From positions 1,302,001 to 1,366,000 of the forward strand of contig NZ_CP053482.1 of assembly GCF_016772315.1 (NCBI RefSeq): a DNA stretch of 64,000 nt, in the 5' to 3' direction. Source of the stretch: Thiothrix subterranea. Lineage in GTDB: Bacteria > Pseudomonadota > Gammaproteobacteria > Thiotrichales > Thiotrichaceae. Numbering within the stretch: the first letter of the stretch is position 1; every line of letters starts with the position of its first letter. Of this stretch, positions 34,298-45,811 are shown piece by piece. The position numbers were made by a program, and so were the translations under genes. A model generated the notes under the pieces. The model was not told where the DNA came from. It was given only the letters and a program-made list of their open reading frames with translations, and made no database searches.

Positions 34298-34322
34298 CTT
34301 CTATATCCTTCAAAACCCGTGG

Positions 34323-35327
34323 TTAAGCCACTTTGCTGTCACGGTGATCAAGACCTGCCGGAGGCCAGCTATCCAGCTTAGCGCCCAGTGTCAGACCATG
34401 CTGTGCCAGCACATCTTTAATTTCAGTCAAAGACTTTTTGCCCAGATTCGGAGTCTTCAGCAATTCAGTCTCAGTACGTTGTACGAGATCACCGATGTAG
34501 AACAGATTTTCTGCTTTGAGGCAGTTAGCTGAACGTACAGTCAGTTCCAGATCGTCAACCGGACGCAACAGAATCGGGTCAATTTCTGGTTGAGATTCTT
34601 CACGGCGAACCGGCTCTTCAATACGCAAATCGAAGAAGACAGCCAATTGCTGTTGCAGAATCTGTGCTGCCATGCCAATGGATTCTTCCGCGTTAACGGA
34701 ACCATTGGTTTGGATTTCCAGCACCAACTTGTCCATGTCAGTACGCTGCTCAACACGAGCGCTGTCTACATTGTAGGCAACGCGCGTAATTGGACTGTAG
34801 CTGGCGTCCAACACCAAAGTACCTAATGGCAATTCAGGAGAGTCCGGGCCACGACGTACTGATGCTGGTTGATAGCCTCGACCACGGGTAATGGTCAAGC
34901 TCATTTCCAGATCCGTGTCATCCTTGGTTACGTGTGCAATAACGTGATCAGGGTTAATGATATCCACGTCATGATCGCGCTCAATATCCGCAGCCGTTAC
35001 AACGCCTTTGCCTTTTTTCTTCAGGGTCAAGGTTGCTTCGTCACGTGCATTAAGGCGAATCGCCAAGTTCTTGAGATTCAGCAGAATCTCAACCACATCT
35101 TCTTGCACACCTTCAATACTGGTGTATTCGTGTACCACGCCAGTAATTTGCACTTCCGTCACTGCACTGCCCGGAATAGAGGACAGCAAAATACGGCGCA
35201 AGGCATTACCCAACGTGTGACCAAAACCGCGCTCTAACGGCTCAAGTGTAATGCGATAGGTATTTAAACCTGTCTCTTGCACATGAACATTGCGTGGTTT
35301 CAGCAATTCTGTTGTTTTCGAGGTCAT
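34323..35327 (-). CDS. rpoA: RNA polymerase alpha subunit
   Basis: The product is 334 residues. The N-terminal assembly domain has [20 protein letters not shown] (about 28-47). The C-terminal domain, after a flexible linker near 240, has [20 protein letters not shown] and [18 protein letters not shown], the DNA UP-element and activator contact region. The dimer nucleates polymerase assembly. It lies between rpsD and rplQ in the alpha operon. Confidence 0.97.
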   Translation of the reverse strand: MTSKTTELLKPRNVHVQETGLNTYRITLEPLERGFGHTLGNALRRILLSSIPGSAVTEVQITGVVHEYTSIEGVQEDVVEILLNLKNLAIRLNARDEATLTLKKKGKGVVTAADIERDHDVDIINPDHVIAHVTKDDTDLEMSLTITRGRGYQPASVRRGPDSPELPLGTLVLDASYSPITRVAYNVDSARVEQRTDMDKLVLEIQTNGSVNAEESIGMAAQILQQQLAVFFDLRIEEPVRREESQPEIDPILLRPVDDLELTVRSANCLKAENLFYIGDLVQRTETELLKTPNLGKKSLTEIKDVLAQHGLTLGAKLDSWPPAGLDHRDSKVA

Positions 35328-35353
35328 ACTTTTCCTCTCGAACGAACCAATGA

Positions 35354-35974
35354 TTACTTGGAGTACAATTCCACGATCAGAGATTCATTAATTTCGGCTG
35401 GCAGATCGCTACGGTCTGGTACAGATTTAAATGTACCTGACAATCCCTTAGAATCAACATCAACCCATGATGGGAAGCCTAGTTGTTCGGCTACAGCAAC
35501 AGAGTCCTGTATACGGGTTTGCTTTTTGGACTTTTCGCGAACCGCTACGACATCACCGGCTTTAACCTGGTAGGATGGGATGTTCACTGACTGACCGTTA
35601 ACGGTAATAGCTTTATGGCTAACCAATTGACGGGACTCAGCGCGGGTAGAACCGTAACCCATGCGGTAAACGACGTTATCAAGACGGCACTCTAGCAATT
35701 TCAACAGATTTTCACCTGTGGAACCTTTGCGGCGTGCTGACTCTTTAAAGTAGTTGCTAAACTGACGTTCGAGTACACCGTACATACGGCGAACTTTTTG
35801 CTTTTCGCGCAACTGAACACCGTAGTCAGACAAACGGGCTTTGTTTTCACCGTGCTGACCCGGAACTTTGTCCAGTTTACATTTCTTCTCGAGGGAAACA
35901 CTGCGGCTTTTCAGGAAAAGGTCAGTGCCTTCGCGTCTGCTCAGTTTGCAGGTAGGGCCAATATAACGTGCCAT
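35354..35974 (-). CDS. rpsD: 30S ribosomal protein S4
   Basis: The product is 206 residues with the start [20 protein letters not shown] and the S4 RNA-binding domain around residues 96-160 ([20 protein letters not shown]). S4 initiates 30S assembly and in enteric bacteria represses translation of the alpha operon by binding the leader near rpsM; a matching leader was not demonstrated here. It has the extended, cysteine-poor N-terminal form. Confidence 0.97.
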   Translation of the reverse strand: MARYIGPTCKLSRREGTDLFLKSRSVSLEKKCKLDKVPGQHGENKARLSDYGVQLREKQKVRRMYGVLERQFSNYFKESARRKGSTGENLLKLLECRLDNVVYRMGYGSTRAESRQLVSHKAITVNGQSVNIPSYQVKAGDVVAVREKSKKQTRIQDSVAVAEQLGFPSWVDVDSKGLSGTFKSVPDRSDLPAEINESLIVELYSK

Positions 35975-35985
35975 ATGACTATCTC

Positions 35986-36390
35986 CTACACACGACGTTT
36001 CTTAGGTGGACGGCAGCCGTTGTGCGGGATCGGCGTTACGTCCACAATGCTGTTAATTCTGAAGCCAACGCTGTTCAGGGCACGTACCGCAGATTCACGA
36101 CCAGGCCCTGGACCTTTGACTTCAACATCAAGGTTTTTCAAGCCGTAATCTTTTGCTGCGTTACCCGCACGTTCAGCAGCAACTTGCGCCGCAAACGGGG
36201 TACTTTTACGTGAACCACGAAAACCAGAGCCACCAGAGGTAGCCCATGCCAGTGCGTTGCCTTGGCGGTCGGTGATAGTCACAATGGTGTTATTAAAGGA
36301 TGCATGGACGTGTGCAACACCGTCAGTGACAGTTTTCTTGACCTTCTTGCGAAGGTTAACAGTTGCACCTTTTCTAGGCTGTCTTGCCAT
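35986..36390 (-). CDS. rpsK: 30S ribosomal protein S11
   Basis: The product is 134 residues: basic start, then [20 protein letters not shown], and the C-terminal [19 protein letters not shown] typical of S11, which lines the platform near the mRNA exit. Alpha operon, between rpsM and rpsD. Confidence 0.97.
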   Translation of the reverse strand: MARQPRKGATVNLRKKVKKTVTDGVAHVHASFNNTIVTITDRQGNALAWATSGGSGFRGSRKSTPFAAQVAAERAGNAAKDYGLKNLDVEVKGPGPGRESAVRALNSVGFRINSIVDVTPIPHNGCRPPKKRRV

Positions 36391-36416
36391 TACTTACTCT
36401 ACCTGCAATCTATGTA

Positions 36417-36773
36417 TTATTTGCGAATAGGACGACGCGGGCCTTTACGGGTACGCGCGTTAGTCTTGGTACGCTGACCGCGCATCGGCAGGCCACGTCT
36501 GTGGCGAATGCCACGATAGCAACCCATATCCATCAAACGTTTGATCGACATGGAAACTTCACGACGTAAGTCACCTTCAACTAGGAGCTTACCTACTTCA
36601 AGACGCAAACGTTCAACTTGGTCTTCACTCAGGTCACGAATTTTAGTGCTTGGCACTACATCCGCCGCCTTACAAATGTCAGCAGCACGTGGACGACCAA
36701 CGCCATAAATAGCGGTTAAACCGATCACTACGTGCTTACCAACAGGAAGATTGATACCCGCAATACGAGCCAT
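36417..36773 (-). CDS. rpsM: 30S ribosomal protein S13
   Basis: The product is 118 residues: [40 protein letters not shown] and a basic tail. S13 contacts the P-site tRNA and forms bridges to the large subunit. First gene of the alpha operon. The 75 bases before it (36774-36848), after rpmJ, are where the S4-responsive leader would be, but I could not draw the pseudoknot with confidence. Confidence 0.97.
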   Translation of the reverse strand: MARIAGINLPVGKHVVIGLTAIYGVGRPRAADICKAADVVPSTKIRDLSEDQVERLRLEVGKLLVEGDLRREVSMSIKRLMDMGCYRGIRHRRGLPMRGQRTKTNARTRKGPRRPIRK

Positions 36774-36848
36774 TAAAATCTCTCCAGACTACTGGGAAAA
36801 CGGGCGATTGTGCCAGAACCCCTTTTAATTATCAACCTAAATCGATCC

Positions 36849-36962
36849 TTAACCTTGACGCTGTTTATGGCGTGGGTCAGAACAGATAATACGAACAACA
36901 CCGTGCCTGCGAACAACGCGGCAGTTACGGCACAATTTTTTAACTGAAGCTCGAACCTTCAT
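36849..36962 (-). CDS. rpmJ: 50S ribosomal protein L36, zinc-binding form
   Basis: A 37-residue frame begins [20 protein letters not shown] at 36962 and ends PRHKQRQG before TAA. Cys11, Cys14, Cys27 and His32 form the zinc knuckle of the C+ type L36. It lies between secY and rpsM, its invariant position at the end of the spc operon. Confidence 0.95.
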   Translation of the reverse strand: MKVRASVKKLCRNCRVVRRHGVVRIICSDPRHKQRQG

Positions 36963-36989
36963 GATAAAAACCTCTCAAAAGTGATCAGA

Positions 36990-38339
36990 TCAGCGCACTG
37001 TGCCGGGGCGTGTCTGCGCTTTGAAATTGGCCTTTTTCATCAGACCTTCGTATTGATGTGACATCATGTGTGCCTGCAATTGTGACAGGAAATCCATGAC
37101 CACCACCACAATGATAAGCAGTGAAGTTCCCCCAAAGTAAAAAGGAACATTCCAACCTAGAATCAGGAATTCAGGCAGCAGACAGACCAATGTAATGTAG
37201 ATAGCACCGACTGCGGTCAAGCGAGTCATAACACCATCAATATATTTAGATGTTTGTTCACCCGGCCTAATCCCCGGAATGAAAGCACCTGCTTTTTTCA
37301 AATTATCAGCGGTTTCACGCGAGTTGAATACCAGTGCTGTATAAAAGAAGCAGAAGAATACAATAGCCGTGGCATAAAGCAAGACATAAACGGGTTCACC
37401 AGGCTTTAACATATCAAAAAAGCCTTTTAACCAGCCCATACCTTCCGCGTTGCCAAACCACTGACCCAATGTTGCTGGGAACAAAATAATGCTGGAAGCA
37501 AAAATGGGTGGGATAACCCCCGCCATATTTAACTTCAAAGGCAAATGACTAGATTGTGCCTGCATCATTTTGCGACCTTGTTGACGATTCGCGTAATTAA
37601 CCGTAATGCGACGTTGACCACGTTCAACAAAGATAACCAACGCGGTTACTGCCAACACCAATAACAACAATGCGATAACAAACAGAGAATGCAATTCACC
37701 GGTATTCACCAGTTCTAACGTGCCACCAATGGCAGCAGGCAAACCAGCAACAATACCCGCGAAAATGATCAAAGAGATACCATTACCAATACCACGTTCG
37801 GTAATTTGTTCGCCTAACCACATTAGGAAAAGCGTACCTGTCACTAAAGTGACAACCGTAGTAATTGTGAAACCGATACCTGGATTCAGCGCAATGGTTT
37901 GACCATTACCTGCATCAGTACCACCCAATGCAATCGCCACACCGAAGCTTTGAAACAAAGCCAAAACCACAGTGCCGTAGCGCGTATATTGCGTGATCTT
38001 ACGGCGACCAGACTCACCTTCTTTTTTGATTTGTTCCAATGTAGGAACAACCGTTGCCATCAACTGCATGATGATGGAAGCTGAGATATACGGCATGATT
38101 CCTAACGCAAATACGCTCAAGCGCTCTAATGCGCCACCTGAAAACATATTAAAAACGCCGAGAATTGTACCATTATTCTGGTCAAAAAATTGCGCCATAG
38201 CCGCAGGATTTACACCAGGAACAGGAATGTAGGTACCAATGCGGTAAACGATCAACGCCAGCAGCACAAAAACTAGCCGCTGGCGGATTTCAACCATGTT
38301 TCCAAAGCCCCCAAGGGAACCTGTAGGGTTCTTGCGCAT
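36990..38339 (-). CDS. secY: Preprotein translocase channel subunit SecY
   Basis: The product is 449 residues with ten membrane helices. Recognisable stretches are [14 protein letters not shown] (about 42-55), [20 protein letters not shown] (about 78-98), the [15 protein letters not shown] loop (about 178-192) and [18 protein letters not shown] (about 365). SecY forms the protein-conducting channel with SecE (present at 62147) and SecG (not here). Penultimate gene of the spc operon. Confidence 0.97.
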   Translation of the reverse strand: MRKNPTGSLGGFGNMVEIRQRLVFVLLALIVYRIGTYIPVPGVNPAAMAQFFDQNNGTILGVFNMFSGGALERLSVFALGIMPYISASIIMQLMATVVPTLEQIKKEGESGRRKITQYTRYGTVVLALFQSFGVAIALGGTDAGNGQTIALNPGIGFTITTVVTLVTGTLFLMWLGEQITERGIGNGISLIIFAGIVAGLPAAIGGTLELVNTGELHSLFVIALLLLVLAVTALVIFVERGQRRITVNYANRQQGRKMMQAQSSHLPLKLNMAGVIPPIFASSIILFPATLGQWFGNAEGMGWLKGFFDMLKPGEPVYVLLYATAIVFFCFFYTALVFNSRETADNLKKAGAFIPGIRPGEQTSKYIDGVMTRLTAVGAIYITLVCLLPEFLILGWNVPFYFGGTSLLIIVVVVMDFLSQLQAHMMSHQYEGLMKKANFKAQTRPGTVR

Positions 38340-38351
38340 ATTTTTTATCCG

Positions 38352-38789
38352 TTATTCTTCGATTGTGCCGCCTGCTGCTTCGATCGCGGCACGTGCGCCC
38401 TTGGTCACGCCAACACCCTTTACAGTGACTGCTTTCGCAACTTCACCGGAAAGAATGATTTTAGCTTGCAAGGTACGCGCATCAACCACATTCGCAGCAA
38501 TCAGACCAGCCAGATCAATAACATCGCCTTCGACCAATGCCAATTCGTTCAAACGAACTTCGGCGGTGCGCTGACCAATGCGTGATGTAAAGCCAAACTT
38601 AGGCAGACGGCGATGCATAGGCATCTGACCACCTTCAAAACCCTTACGGTGATGGAAACCACCTTTACGGGATTTTTGACCTTTGTGACCACGACCAGCA
38701 GTCTTACCCAAACCAGAGCCAATACCACGGCCTACACGGGTGCGCTCAGGGCGGCTACCCAATTCAGGTTGTAGCGTATTTAATTTCAT
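38352..38789 (-). CDS. rplO: 50S ribosomal protein L15
   Basis: The product is 145 residues from ATG 38789 ([20 protein letters not shown]), one base after the rpmD stop; an upstream frame start adds five residues within rpmD. The Gly/Arg-rich [20 protein letters not shown] segment is diagnostic. L15 organises 23S rRNA folding late in assembly. Confidence 0.96.
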   Translation of the reverse strand: MKLNTLQPELGSRPERTRVGRGIGSGLGKTAGRGHKGQKSRKGGFHHRKGFEGGQMPMHRRLPKFGFTSRIGQRTAEVRLNELALVEGDVIDLAGLIAANVVDARTLQAKIILSGEVAKAVTVKGVGVTKGARAAIEAAGGTIEE

Positions 38790-38790
38790 C

Positions 38791-38979
38791 TTAAGCTTCC
38801 TCAACCTTGAGCATGTAGGAAATCTTGTTGATCATGCCACGGTTTTCAGGGGTATCAATCACAGTAATTGTATTGTGAATCTTACGGATACCAAGGCCAC
38901 GCGCACACTGTTGATGGGCTTTCAAGCGACCATTCAGACTGCGGTATAACGTCACTTTGAGTTGTTTCGCGGAAGTCAT
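38791..38979 (-). CDS. rpmD: 50S ribosomal protein L30
   Basis: The product is 62 residues ([40 protein letters not shown]), the compact bacterial L30. Spc operon, between rpsE and rplO with gaps of 3 and 1 bases. Confidence 0.95.
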   Translation of the reverse strand: MTSAKQLKVTLYRSLNGRLKAHQQCARGLGIRKIHNTITVIDTPENRGMINKISYMLKVEEA

Positions 38980-38982
38980 TAT

Positions 38983-39492
38983 TTACCCCTTAATGTCTGC
39001 AACGGCTTTACCACGTTTCGCCGCAATCATCTCAGGTGATTGCATTGAACCCAGTGCAGCGATCGTAGTGCGAACCACATTGCCCGCATTACGTGTGCCT
39101 TGGCATTTGGACAGTACGTTACGTACTCCCGCCACTTCCAGAACCGCACGCATCGCACCACCAGCGATAACGCCTGTACCTTCAGAAGCGGGCTGCATGT
39201 AAATACGTGCTGCGCCCTGTTCGTATTTGATAGGGTATTGCAAAGTACCGTCTACCAAAGAAACTGTCACCATGTTGCGACGTGCCTGATCCATGGCTTT
39301 TTGAATAGCAGCAGGCACTTCACGCGCCTTACCGTAACCAAAACCCACGCGACCATTACCATCGCCCACTACGGTCAACGCAGTGAAACTCATGATGCGA
39401 CCACCTTTAACCGTCTTAGCAACGCGGTTAACTTTAACCAACTTTTCTTGCAAGCCGTCGGATGGTGCTGATGTATGTTCTGCCTTCGCCAT
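38983..39492 (-). CDS. rpsE: 30S ribosomal protein S5
   Basis: The product is 169 residues with the double-stranded-RNA-binding N half ([40 protein letters not shown]) and the C-terminal [21 protein letters not shown]5 contributes to decoding fidelity and mRNA helicase activity. Spc operon. Confidence 0.97.
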   Translation of the reverse strand: MAKAEHTSAPSDGLQEKLVKVNRVAKTVKGGRIMSFTALTVVGDGNGRVGFGYGKAREVPAAIQKAMDQARRNMVTVSLVDGTLQYPIKYEQGAARIYMQPASEGTGVIAGGAMRAVLEVAGVRNVLSKCQGTRNAGNVVRTTIAALGSMQSPEMIAAKRGKAVADIKG

Positions 39493-39501
39493 GATAAATC
39501 C

Positions 39502-39855
39502 TTAGAATTTCAGACCGGCTTCACGAGCGCTATCTGCCAGCGCCTTGATGCGACCATGATATTTAAAACCAGAGCGATCAAAAGCAACCGCGTCAATACC
39601 TTTTGCCAATGCACGCTCAGCAACCAACTTACCCACTGCGATAGCAGCGGCAACGTTGCCGGTGTAGTCCAGACCTGCTTTCAGGTCTTTATCCAGCGTA
39701 GAAGCTGAAGCCAGCACTTGAGAACCATCAGCAGTCACCACTTGTGCATAGATATGCAGAGAAGTACGGTGAATACTCAGACGGTTAACACGCAACTCAC
39801 GCATTTTCATGCGGCTACGCTTACCACGACGGATGCGGGATGTTTTCTTGTCCAT
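39502..39855 (-). CDS. rplR: 50S ribosomal protein L18
   Basis: The product is 117 residues: basic N terminus ([20 protein letters not shown]) then [20 protein letters not shown] and the C-terminal [21 protein letters not shown]18 binds 5S rRNA with L5 (41150-41692). Spc operon. Confidence 0.96.
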   Translation of the reverse strand: MDKKTSRIRRGKRSRMKMRELRVNRLSIHRTSLHIYAQVVTADGSQVLASASTLDKDLKAGLDYTGNVAAAIAVGKLVAERALAKGIDAVAFDRSGFKYHGRIKALADSAREAGLKF

Positions 39856-39867
39856 CTTTAGTTCACC

Positions 39868-40407
39868 TTACTTCTTCTTCTTGGTCTCTTTACGCAGAAT
39901 AACTTCGTCTGAATACTTCACACCTTTGCCTTTGTAAGGCTCTGGTGGACGGTATGCACGAACTTCTGCCGCAACTTGACCAACTTTCTGCTTATCGCTA
40001 CCACGGATCAGAATTTCTGTCTGACTAGGGGTTTCGACCGTAATGCCTTCTGGCATATCGTGTACCACAGGGTGGGAAAAACCCAAGCTGAGATTTAGTT
40101 TATTGCCTTGCGCTTGAGCACGATAACCGACCCCAACCAACTGCAATTTTTTCTCAAAGCCTTGGCTAACGCCAATCACCATGTTGTTTGCCAATGCACG
40201 TGTAGTACCCGCTAATGCCCAACCAGCAGAATCGCCGTCACGCTTAGCTTTAAACTTCAGCACATTGTCTTCTTGTGAAACTTCTACAGCGTCGTGCACT
40301 GCGAAATCAAAAGAGCCTTTGCCGCCTTTGACTTTCAGGCTTTGCCCGCTGATGCTAACTTCCACACCTTGTGGCACAGTCAGCGCTTTCTTTGCAATTC
40401 TAGACAT
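39868..40407 (-). CDS. rplF: 50S ribosomal protein L6
   Basis: The product is 179 residues with the L6 duplicated fold and the C-terminal [20 protein letters not shown] signature. L6 sits near the GTPase-associated region. The tail ends in a lysine run. Spc operon, between rpsH and rplR. Confidence 0.97.
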   Translation of the reverse strand: MSRIAKKALTVPQGVEVSISGQSLKVKGGKGSFDFAVHDAVEVSQEDNVLKFKAKRDGDSAGWALAGTTRALANNMVIGVSQGFEKKLQLVGVGYRAQAQGNKLNLSLGFSHPVVHDMPEGITVETPSQTEILIRGSDKQKVGQVAAEVRAYRPPEPYKGKGVKYSDEVILRKETKKKK

Positions 40408-40421
40408 TTCAAAGCCCGCCT

Positions 40422-40817
40422 TTATTCAACCGTGCAAATGACTTCGCCACCCTGGCCAGAAGCCTTGGCAACGCGACCACTCATGACACCTTTGGATGTG
40501 GAAACGATGGAAACACCGTAACCACCCATAACTGTTGGCAGCTCATCTGCACCACGGAAAATACGCAGACCGGGGCGGCTGATACGTTTCACCTTGGTGA
40601 TAACCGGTTTGCCCTGAAAATACTTCAGTTTAACCGTTGTAACAGGCTTACCATCGACTGCATCTGTTGCAAATTCAGCAACATAACCTTCGCTTTGTAG
40701 TACTTCTAGAATCGCCGTTTTCTGTTTAGAAGACGGAAATTTAACGCTCGCCTTGGTTGCCATTTGACCGTTACGAATGCGGGTCAGCATGTCGGCGATA
40801 GGATCACTCATACTCAT
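40422..40817 (-). CDS. rpsH: 30S ribosomal protein S8
   Basis: The product is 131 residues ([20 protein letters not shown] ... [20 protein letters not shown]). S8 binds helix 21 of 16S rRNA and, in Escherichia coli, represses the spc operon at rplE; the corresponding mRNA site was not tested here. The first Met rather than the third codon is chosen from the family N terminus. Confidence 0.97.
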   Translation of the reverse strand: MSMSDPIADMLTRIRNGQMATKASVKFPSSKQKTAILEVLQSEGYVAEFATDAVDGKPVTTVKLKYFQGKPVITKVKRISRPGLRIFRGADELPTVMGGYGVSIVSTSKGVMSGRVAKASGQGGEVICTVE

Positions 40818-40829
40818 TTTGTTTCTCCT

Positions 40830-41135
40830 TTACCAACTTGCTTTGGTCAAACCAGGCACATCGCCACGCATGGCAGCTTCGCGCAATTTATTACGGCACA
40901 GACCGAATTTGCGGTAAACAGCATGTGGACGACCAGTCAGACGGCAACGGGTCATTTGACGAACCGAGCTGCTATCGCGTGGTAACTTTTGCAATTTTTC
41001 GTTAGCTTCCATCACAGCTTCAAATGAGCTGTCAGGGCTGCTAATGATAGCTTTCAGTTCATCACGCTTAGCTGCGAATTTTGCGACAGCAGCAGTGCGG
41101 CGTGTTTCACGAGCGATCATGGATTTCTTAGCCAT
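40830..41135 (-). CDS. rpsN: 30S ribosomal protein S14, zinc-free form
   Basis: The product is 101 residues beginning [20 protein letters not shown] and ending [11 protein letters not shown]. Length and the absence of the CxxC zinc pairs place it in the long C- class of S14. Spc operon. Confidence 0.96.
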   Translation of the reverse strand: MAKKSMIARETRRTAAVAKFAAKRDELKAIISSPDSSFEAVMEANEKLQKLPRDSSSVRQMTRCRLTGRPHAVYRKFGLCRNKLREAAMRGDVPGLTKASW

Positions 41136-41149
41136 GTGATCTTATCCTC

Positions 41150-41692
41150 TTACTGCTGACGGAAAGGGAATTTGAACGCTTCGAGCAGCGCCTTCCCTTC
41201 TTCGTTGTTTTTTGCGGTGGTCGCAATCGTAATGTTCATACCACGCAGGACATCAATTTTGTCGTACTCGATCTCTGGAAAGATGATCTGTTCTTTGATG
41301 CCCATATTGTAGTTGCCACGACCATCAAAGGCACGGGCATTGAGACCACGAAAGTCACGGATACGCGGGATGGAAATGTTGACGAGGCGGTCAATGAACT
41401 CGTACATTTTCTCGCCACGAAGCGTTACCATACAGCCAATTGGCCAACCGTCACGGATTTTGAAACCCGCCACTGATTTACGGCTTAATGTCACCACAGG
41501 TTTTTGACCTGCGATTTTAGACATATCGCCTGTTGCATGTTCAATAATCTTCTTATCACCGACAGCTTCACCCAAACCCATGTTCAGGCTGACTTTCACC
41601 AGCTTCGGTACTTCCATCACATTGCTGTACCCGAACTTGTCCATCAATTCCTTGATGACAGTATCGCGGTAATACTGTTGCAGTCTCGACAT
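41150..41692 (-). CDS. rplE: 50S ribosomal protein L5
   Basis: The product is 180 residues with [40 protein letters not shown] and the C-terminal [21 protein letters not shown]5 binds 5S rRNA and P-site tRNA. Spc operon. Confidence 0.97.
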   Translation of the reverse strand: MSRLQQYYRDTVIKELMDKFGYSNVMEVPKLVKVSLNMGLGEAVGDKKIIEHATGDMSKIAGQKPVVTLSRKSVAGFKIRDGWPIGCMVTLRGEKMYEFIDRLVNISIPRIRDFRGLNARAFDGRGNYNMGIKEQIIFPEIEYDKIDVLRGMNITIATTAKNNEEGKALLEAFKFPFRQQ

Positions 41693-41700
41693 TTTACACC

Positions 41701-42021
41701 TTAAGCGTCTACGCGCTCACCATTGGACTTAAAGACACGGATTTTCTTACCATCGTCCAGGAGCTTGAATCCAACGCGGTCACCCTTGCCAGTGGCAGGA
41801 TTGACCAGCATCACATTTGAAGTATCCATCGGCATTTCTTTTTCAATAATGCCGCCTTGAACACCTGCATTTGGGTTAGGTTTAACGTGTTTCTTAACAC
41901 GGTTAATACCTTGAACCAAAACCTTACCTTCGTCTACCAACACCTGCATGATCTTGCCGCGACGGCCTTTATCTTTGCCGGTGATGACAACTACTTCGTC
42001 ATTACTGCGAATTTTACGCAT
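41701..42021 (-). CDS. rplX: 50S ribosomal protein L24
   Basis: The product is 106 residues with an N-terminal KOW motif ([20 protein letters not shown]) and [21 protein letters not shown]24 starts 50S assembly near the tunnel exit. Spc operon, 28 bases after rplN. Confidence 0.96.
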   Translation of the reverse strand: MRKIRSNDEVVVITGKDKGRRGKIMQVLVDEGKVLVQGINRVKKHVKPNPNAGVQGGIIEKEMPMDTSNVMLVNPATGKGDRVGFKLLDDGKKIRVFKSNGERVDA

Positions 42022-42049
42022 TTCGTCACCTACTTCTGTCGTTGCAGTC

Positions 42050-42418
42050 TTACAGCACTTCAGGTGCTAGAGAAATAATCTTCATGAACTTTTCACCACG
42101 CAATTCGCGAGTGACAGGCCCAAAAATACGAGTGCCGATCGGGTCAAGCTTATTGTTCAGCAGGACTGCGGCATTACCATCAAAACGAATCTTAGAGCCG
42201 TCATTACGACGCACACCGTGAGCAGTACGCACGATAACAGCGTTATAAACATCGCCTTTCTTAACCTTACCGCGCGGAATCGCATCTTTAATGCTGACCT
42301 TGATGATGTCACCAATGCCTGCATAACGACGATGAGAACCGCCCAGAACTTTGATGCACATAACTCGTTTGGCACCACTATTATCTGCAACTAGCAGAAT
42401 GGATTGCATCTGGATCAT
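42050..42418 (-). CDS. rplN: 50S ribosomal protein L14
   Basis: The product is 122 residues ([60 protein letters not shown]). L14 forms intersubunit bridges and binds the silencing factor RsfS. First gene of the spc operon, only 16 bases after rpsQ, so S10 and spc are probably one transcript here. Confidence 0.97.
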   Translation of the reverse strand: MIQMQSILLVADNSGAKRVMCIKVLGGSHRRYAGIGDIIKVSIKDAIPRGKVKKGDVYNAVIVRTAHGVRRNDGSKIRFDGNAAVLLNNKLDPIGTRIFGPVTRELRGEKFMKIISLAPEVL

Positions 42419-42434
42419 TTATGTTCTCCGTCCC

Positions 42435-42710
42435 TTATGCTTGGCCTGGGGCGCGTTCAACAACTTTGATCAAGGTCCAGTGCTTTGTCTTCGACAAAGG
42501 ACGGCATTCCTTGAACATTACGGTATCACCTTCACGACATTCATTATTTTCATCGTGAACATGGTATTTTTTAGAACGCTTAATGAACTTACCATACATT
42601 GGGTGCTTTACTTGACGTTCCATCAGCACCACGATTGACTTGTCCATTTTGTTACTGACTACACGACCCATCAGGCTGCGTTCAACTTTTGCTTCTTCGC
42701 TAACAGTCAT
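42435..42710 (-). CDS. rpsQ: 30S ribosomal protein S17
   Basis: The product is 91 residues ([40 protein letters not shown]), an OB-fold primary 16S rRNA binder. Last gene of the S10 operon, 2 bases after rpmC. Confidence 0.96.
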   Translation of the reverse strand: MTVSEEAKVERSLMGRVVSNKMDKSIVVLMERQVKHPMYGKFIKRSKKYHVHDENNECREGDTVMFKECRPLSKTKHWTLIKVVERAPGQA

Positions 42711-42712
42711 CG

Positions 42713-42910
42713 TTATTCACCTGCCACTTGCTTTTGTGCAAGCACTGTCTTGATACGGGCAATCTGACGACGCACACGCTTCACTTCGGAAGGACGTGAT
42801 AACTGGCCAGCGGCTTTTTGCATACGCAGCTTAAACTGCTCCTTCAGGTTTTCTACCAGCTCAGTTTTAAGCTCAGTAGCTGATTTTTGCTTAAGTTCTG
42901 CTGCGTTCAT
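42713..42910 (-). CDS. rpmC: 50S ribosomal protein L29
   Basis: The product is 65 residues from ATG 42910 ([20 protein letters not shown]), whose A is the last base of the rplP TGA; the preceding GTG is discarded. Two antiparallel helices with [11 protein letters not shown] at the end. L29 is part of the trigger-factor docking site. Confidence 0.95.
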   Translation of the reverse strand: MNAAELKQKSATELKTELVENLKEQFKLRMQKAAGQLSRPSEVKRVRRQIARIKTVLAQKQVAGE

Positions 42911-43323
42911 CACATCACCTGACGGGAAACAAATGTAGTCTTAACCGGCAGTTTTGCAGAAGCAAGGCGGAAAGCCTCGCGTGCAATTTCTTCTGCCACA
43001 CCTTCAATTTCGTAGAGAACCTTGCCAGGCTGAACCAGTGCCACCCAGTATTCAACGTTCCCTTTACCTTTACCTTGACGGACTTCCAACGGCTTTTTGC
43101 TGATTGGCTTGTCCGGGAACACGCGAATCCAGATTTTACCGCCACGACGTACATAACGGTTGATCGCACGACGTGCCGATTCAATTTGACGTGCCGTCAA
43201 GCGACCACGTTCTACCGTTTTCAGTCCGAAATCGCCGAAGCTGACTTTGCTGCCCGCCAATGCCAGACCGCGATTGCGGCCTTTCATCTGTTTGCGGAAT
43301 TTGGTTCTCTTGGGTTGTAACAT
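42910..43323 (-). CDS. rplP: 50S ribosomal protein L16
   Basis: The product is 137 residues: [40 protein letters not shown] and the [20 protein letters not shown] tail. L16 shapes the A-site region and is needed late in 50S assembly. S10 operon; stop overlaps rpmC by one base. Confidence 0.97.
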   Translation of the reverse strand: MLQPKRTKFRKQMKGRNRGLALAGSKVSFGDFGLKTVERGRLTARQIESARRAINRYVRRGGKIWIRVFPDKPISKKPLEVRQGKGKGNVEYWVALVQPGKVLYEIEGVAEEIAREAFRLASAKLPVKTTFVSRQVM

Positions 43324-43335
43324 CTCAAACCTCTA

Positions 43336-44040
43336 TCACTTCTTCTTTCTGCCTTGACCTTGGTTCTGACCTTGGCTTTGGCTAGATTGCTGTTTCTGTT
43401 CCAGGTCGAAGACTTCGCCCTTGTAGATCCAAACTTTCACACCGATGATACCATAGGTGGTGAGAGCTTCCGCAGTTGCATAGTCGATGTCAGCACGCAG
43501 TGTATGAAGCGGCACACGACCTTCGCGGAAAAATTCAGTCCGCGCAATCTCTGCACCATTCAAACGACCTGCCACACAAACTTTGATACCTAACGCACCT
43601 AAGCGCATCGCATTCGCAACCGCACGCTTCGCAGCGCGGCGGAACATAATACGACGCTCAAGCTGGCTGGCAATGCTTTCGGCAACCAATTGAGAATCCA
43701 ATTCAGGCTTACGAATTTCTTCGATATTTAGCTTCACGTTATTGACGTGTAAGCCCAGCTTTGCAGCCGTTTCTGCACGCAGCTTCTCAATATCCTCGCC
43801 TTTCTTACCAATCACCACGCCCGGACGTGCTGTATGAATGGTAATAAACGCAGACTTTGCAGGACGCTCAATTTGAATGCGGCTAACCGAAGCTTCTTTC
43901 AGCTTCTTTTTCAAGAATGTGCGCACTTCCAAATCTTTGAACAGGAAGTCGGCATAGTCCTTGCCTTCAGCGTACCACTTAGAGCGCCAGTCGGTGGCGA
44001 TACCAAGACGGATACCGGTTGGATGTACTTTCTGACCCAT
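43336..44040 (-). CDS. rpsC: 30S ribosomal protein S3
   Basis: The product is 234 residues: [20 protein letters not shown], the KH domain [20 protein letters not shown] (about 62-82) and the C-terminal fold through [16 protein letters not shown]-like [16 protein letters not shown]. The tail is unusually rich in Gln, Ser and Gly ([16 protein letters not shown]). S3 surrounds the mRNA entry channel. Confidence 0.97.
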   Translation of the reverse strand: MGQKVHPTGIRLGIATDWRSKWYAEGKDYADFLFKDLEVRTFLKKKLKEASVSRIQIERPAKSAFITIHTARPGVVIGKKGEDIEKLRAETAAKLGLHVNNVKLNIEEIRKPELDSQLVAESIASQLERRIMFRRAAKRAVANAMRLGALGIKVCVAGRLNGAEIARTEFFREGRVPLHTLRADIDYATAEALTTYGIIGVKVWIYKGEVFDLEQKQQSSQSQGQNQGQGRKKK

Positions 44041-44048
44041 ACTAAACC

Positions 44049-44381
44049 TTACTTCTCGCCTACAGCGACGGTAATGTGACTGGTGCGCTTCAGGATGCGG
44101 TTAGCACGACCTTTAGCACGCGGCATGATACGCTTCATGGTTGGACCCTGATCAACGAATACGCTTTTAATGCACAATTCGTCCACGTCGGCACCGTCAT
44201 TGTGTTCAGCGTTAGCAATCGCAGACTCCAGAACCTTCTTCAACATCGCAGCGCCTTTTTTCGGGCTAAATGCCAGAATATTCAACGCCTTATCGACAGG
44301 CAGTCCACGAATCTGATCAGCGACTAGTCGGCACTTCTGAGGTGAAATGCGTGCGAAACGCAATTTTGCTGCAACTTCCAT
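44049..44381 (-). CDS. rplV: 50S ribosomal protein L22
   Basis: The product is 110 residues ([20 protein letters not shown] ... [20 protein letters not shown]). The extended hairpin around residues 80-100 lines the exit tunnel and is the site of macrolide-resistance changes in other species; no unusual deletion is visible. S10 operon. Confidence 0.97.
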   Translation of the reverse strand: MEVAAKLRFARISPQKCRLVADQIRGLPVDKALNILAFSPKKGAAMLKKVLESAIANAEHNDGADVDELCIKSVFVDQGPTMKRIMPRAKGRANRILKRTSHITVAVGEK

Positions 44382-44390
44382 TTCTACCTC

Positions 44391-44663
44391 TTACTTCGAC
44401 TTTTTGTCGGCGACGTGACCACGATAAGAACGGGTCAGTGCAAACTCACCCAACTTGTGACCTACCATGTTTTCATTGACCAACACCGGAATATGTTGCT
44501 TGCCGTTATGCACCGCTACAGTCAAGCCAATAAATTCAGGCAGGATCATAGAACGGCGCGACCATGTTTTGATTGGACGACGATCGTTAGCCGCTTTAGC
44601 AGTTTCAATCTTCTTCATCAGGTGATGGTCAACGAAAGGACCTTTTTTTAGTGAACGTGGCAC
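44391..44663 (-). CDS. rpsS: 30S ribosomal protein S19
   Basis: The product is 90 residues ([40 protein letters not shown]). S19 works with S13 in the head of the small subunit. S10 operon. Confidence 0.97.
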   Translation of the reverse strand: MPRSLKKGPFVDHHLMKKIETAKAANDRRPIKTWSRRSMILPEFIGLTVAVHNGKQHIPVLVNENMVGHKLGEFALTRSYRGHVADKKSK

Positions 44664-44675
44664 TGTGTAATCCTC

Positions 44676-45503
44676 TTACTTCTTGTTCCGGCGACGGACA
44701 ATCATATTGTCAGTGCGTTTGTTGCTACGAGTTTTGTAACCCTTGGTTGGAACACCCCAAGGAGTAACAGGGTGACGACCACCAGAGGTACGACCTTCAC
44801 CACCACCGTGTGGATGGTCTACTGGGTTCATGACCACACCGCGAACGGTAGGACGAACACCACGCCAGCGCTTCGCGCCCGCTTTACCCAGTTTAATCAG
44901 ACCATGTTCGGAGTTACCGACCTCACCCACCGTTGCGCGGCAGTCAATCGGAACTTTGCGCATCTCACCCGAACGCAGACGAATGGTAGCATAAGCACCT
45001 TCACGCGCCACCAACTGAGCAGAAGTACCAGCACTACGTGCTAACTGAGCACCTTTACCAACCTTCATTTCGATGCAGTGAATCACGCTACCTACAGGGA
45101 TATTACGCATTGGCAAGCAATTACCGGGAGCGATTGGCGCATGAACACCAGACACTACCTCCGCACCTGCACTCAAGCCTTTCGGTGCAATGATGTAGCG
45201 ACGTTCACCGTCTGCATACAATAACAATGCAATATTGGCGCTGCGGTTTGGATCGTACTCCAGATGCTCAACACGTGCTGGAATATCATCCTTGCGACGC
45301 TTGAAATCCACGAGACGATAATGCTGGCGATGACCACCACCCACATGACGCACTGTAATCCGACCGGTGTTATTACGACCACCGCTCTTACGCTTGTTTT
45401 CCAACAAACTCTTACAAGGTGCACCCTTGTGTAATTCTTTGTTAACAACCTTGACCTGGAAGCGACGCCCTGGGGAGGTTGGTTTTGCCTTAACGACTGC
45501 CAT
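44676..45503 (-). CDS. rplB: 50S ribosomal protein L2
   Basis: The product is 275 residues, ending in the conserved [20 protein letters not shown], which contains the peptidyl-transferase-proximal His, and [19 protein letters not shown]2 is needed for subunit association and peptidyl transfer. S10 operon. Confidence 0.97.
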   Translation of the reverse strand: MAVVKAKPTSPGRRFQVKVVNKELHKGAPCKSLLENKRKSGGRNNTGRITVRHVGGGHRQHYRLVDFKRRKDDIPARVEHLEYDPNRSANIALLLYADGERRYIIAPKGLSAGAEVVSGVHAPIAPGNCLPMRNIPVGSVIHCIEMKVGKGAQLARSAGTSAQLVAREGAYATIRLRSGEMRKVPIDCRATVGEVGNSEHGLIKLGKAGAKRWRGVRPTVRGVVMNPVDHPHGGGEGRTSGGRHPVTPWGVPTKGYKTRSNKRTDNMIVRRRNKK

Positions 45504-45517
45504 GATTCACCCTTGCC

Positions 45518-45811
45518 TTATTCCGCTGCCGCATCCAGAGAGAAACCTTCAGACAGGCTAATATAAGCCTTTTTCCAGTCGTTGCGCTGACCGCCACGAC
45601 GTCCGAAGTTCTTCTGCTTGCCTTTCATGTTGATGGTGCGAACCTTATCAACTTTGACTTCAAATAAAGTCTCGACAGCATCTTTGATTTCTTGTTTAGT
45701 TGCTGTTTTAGCAACCTTAAACACGTACTGGTTTGCTTTTTCAGTAGCACGGACAGTTTTTTCTGTCACACGCGGCGCAACCAAAACATGATAGAGACGT
45801 TCTACACTCAT
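45518..45811 (-). CDS. rplW: 50S ribosomal protein L23
   Basis: The product is 97 residues from ATG 45811 ([20 protein letters not shown]), overlapping the rplD stop as ATGA; a GTG three codons upstream lies inside rplD. L23 is the docking site for trigger factor and signal recognition particle. Confidence 0.96.
   Translation of the reverse strand: MSVERLYHVLVAPRVTEKTVRATEKANQYVFKVAKTATKQEIKDAVETLFEVKVDKVRTINMKGKQKNFGRRGGQRNDWKKAYISLSEGFSLDAAAE

Noticed and set aside
36774-36848. S4-responsive alpha-operon leader
   Set aside because: Position is right, but I could not fold a convincing double pseudoknot by eye.
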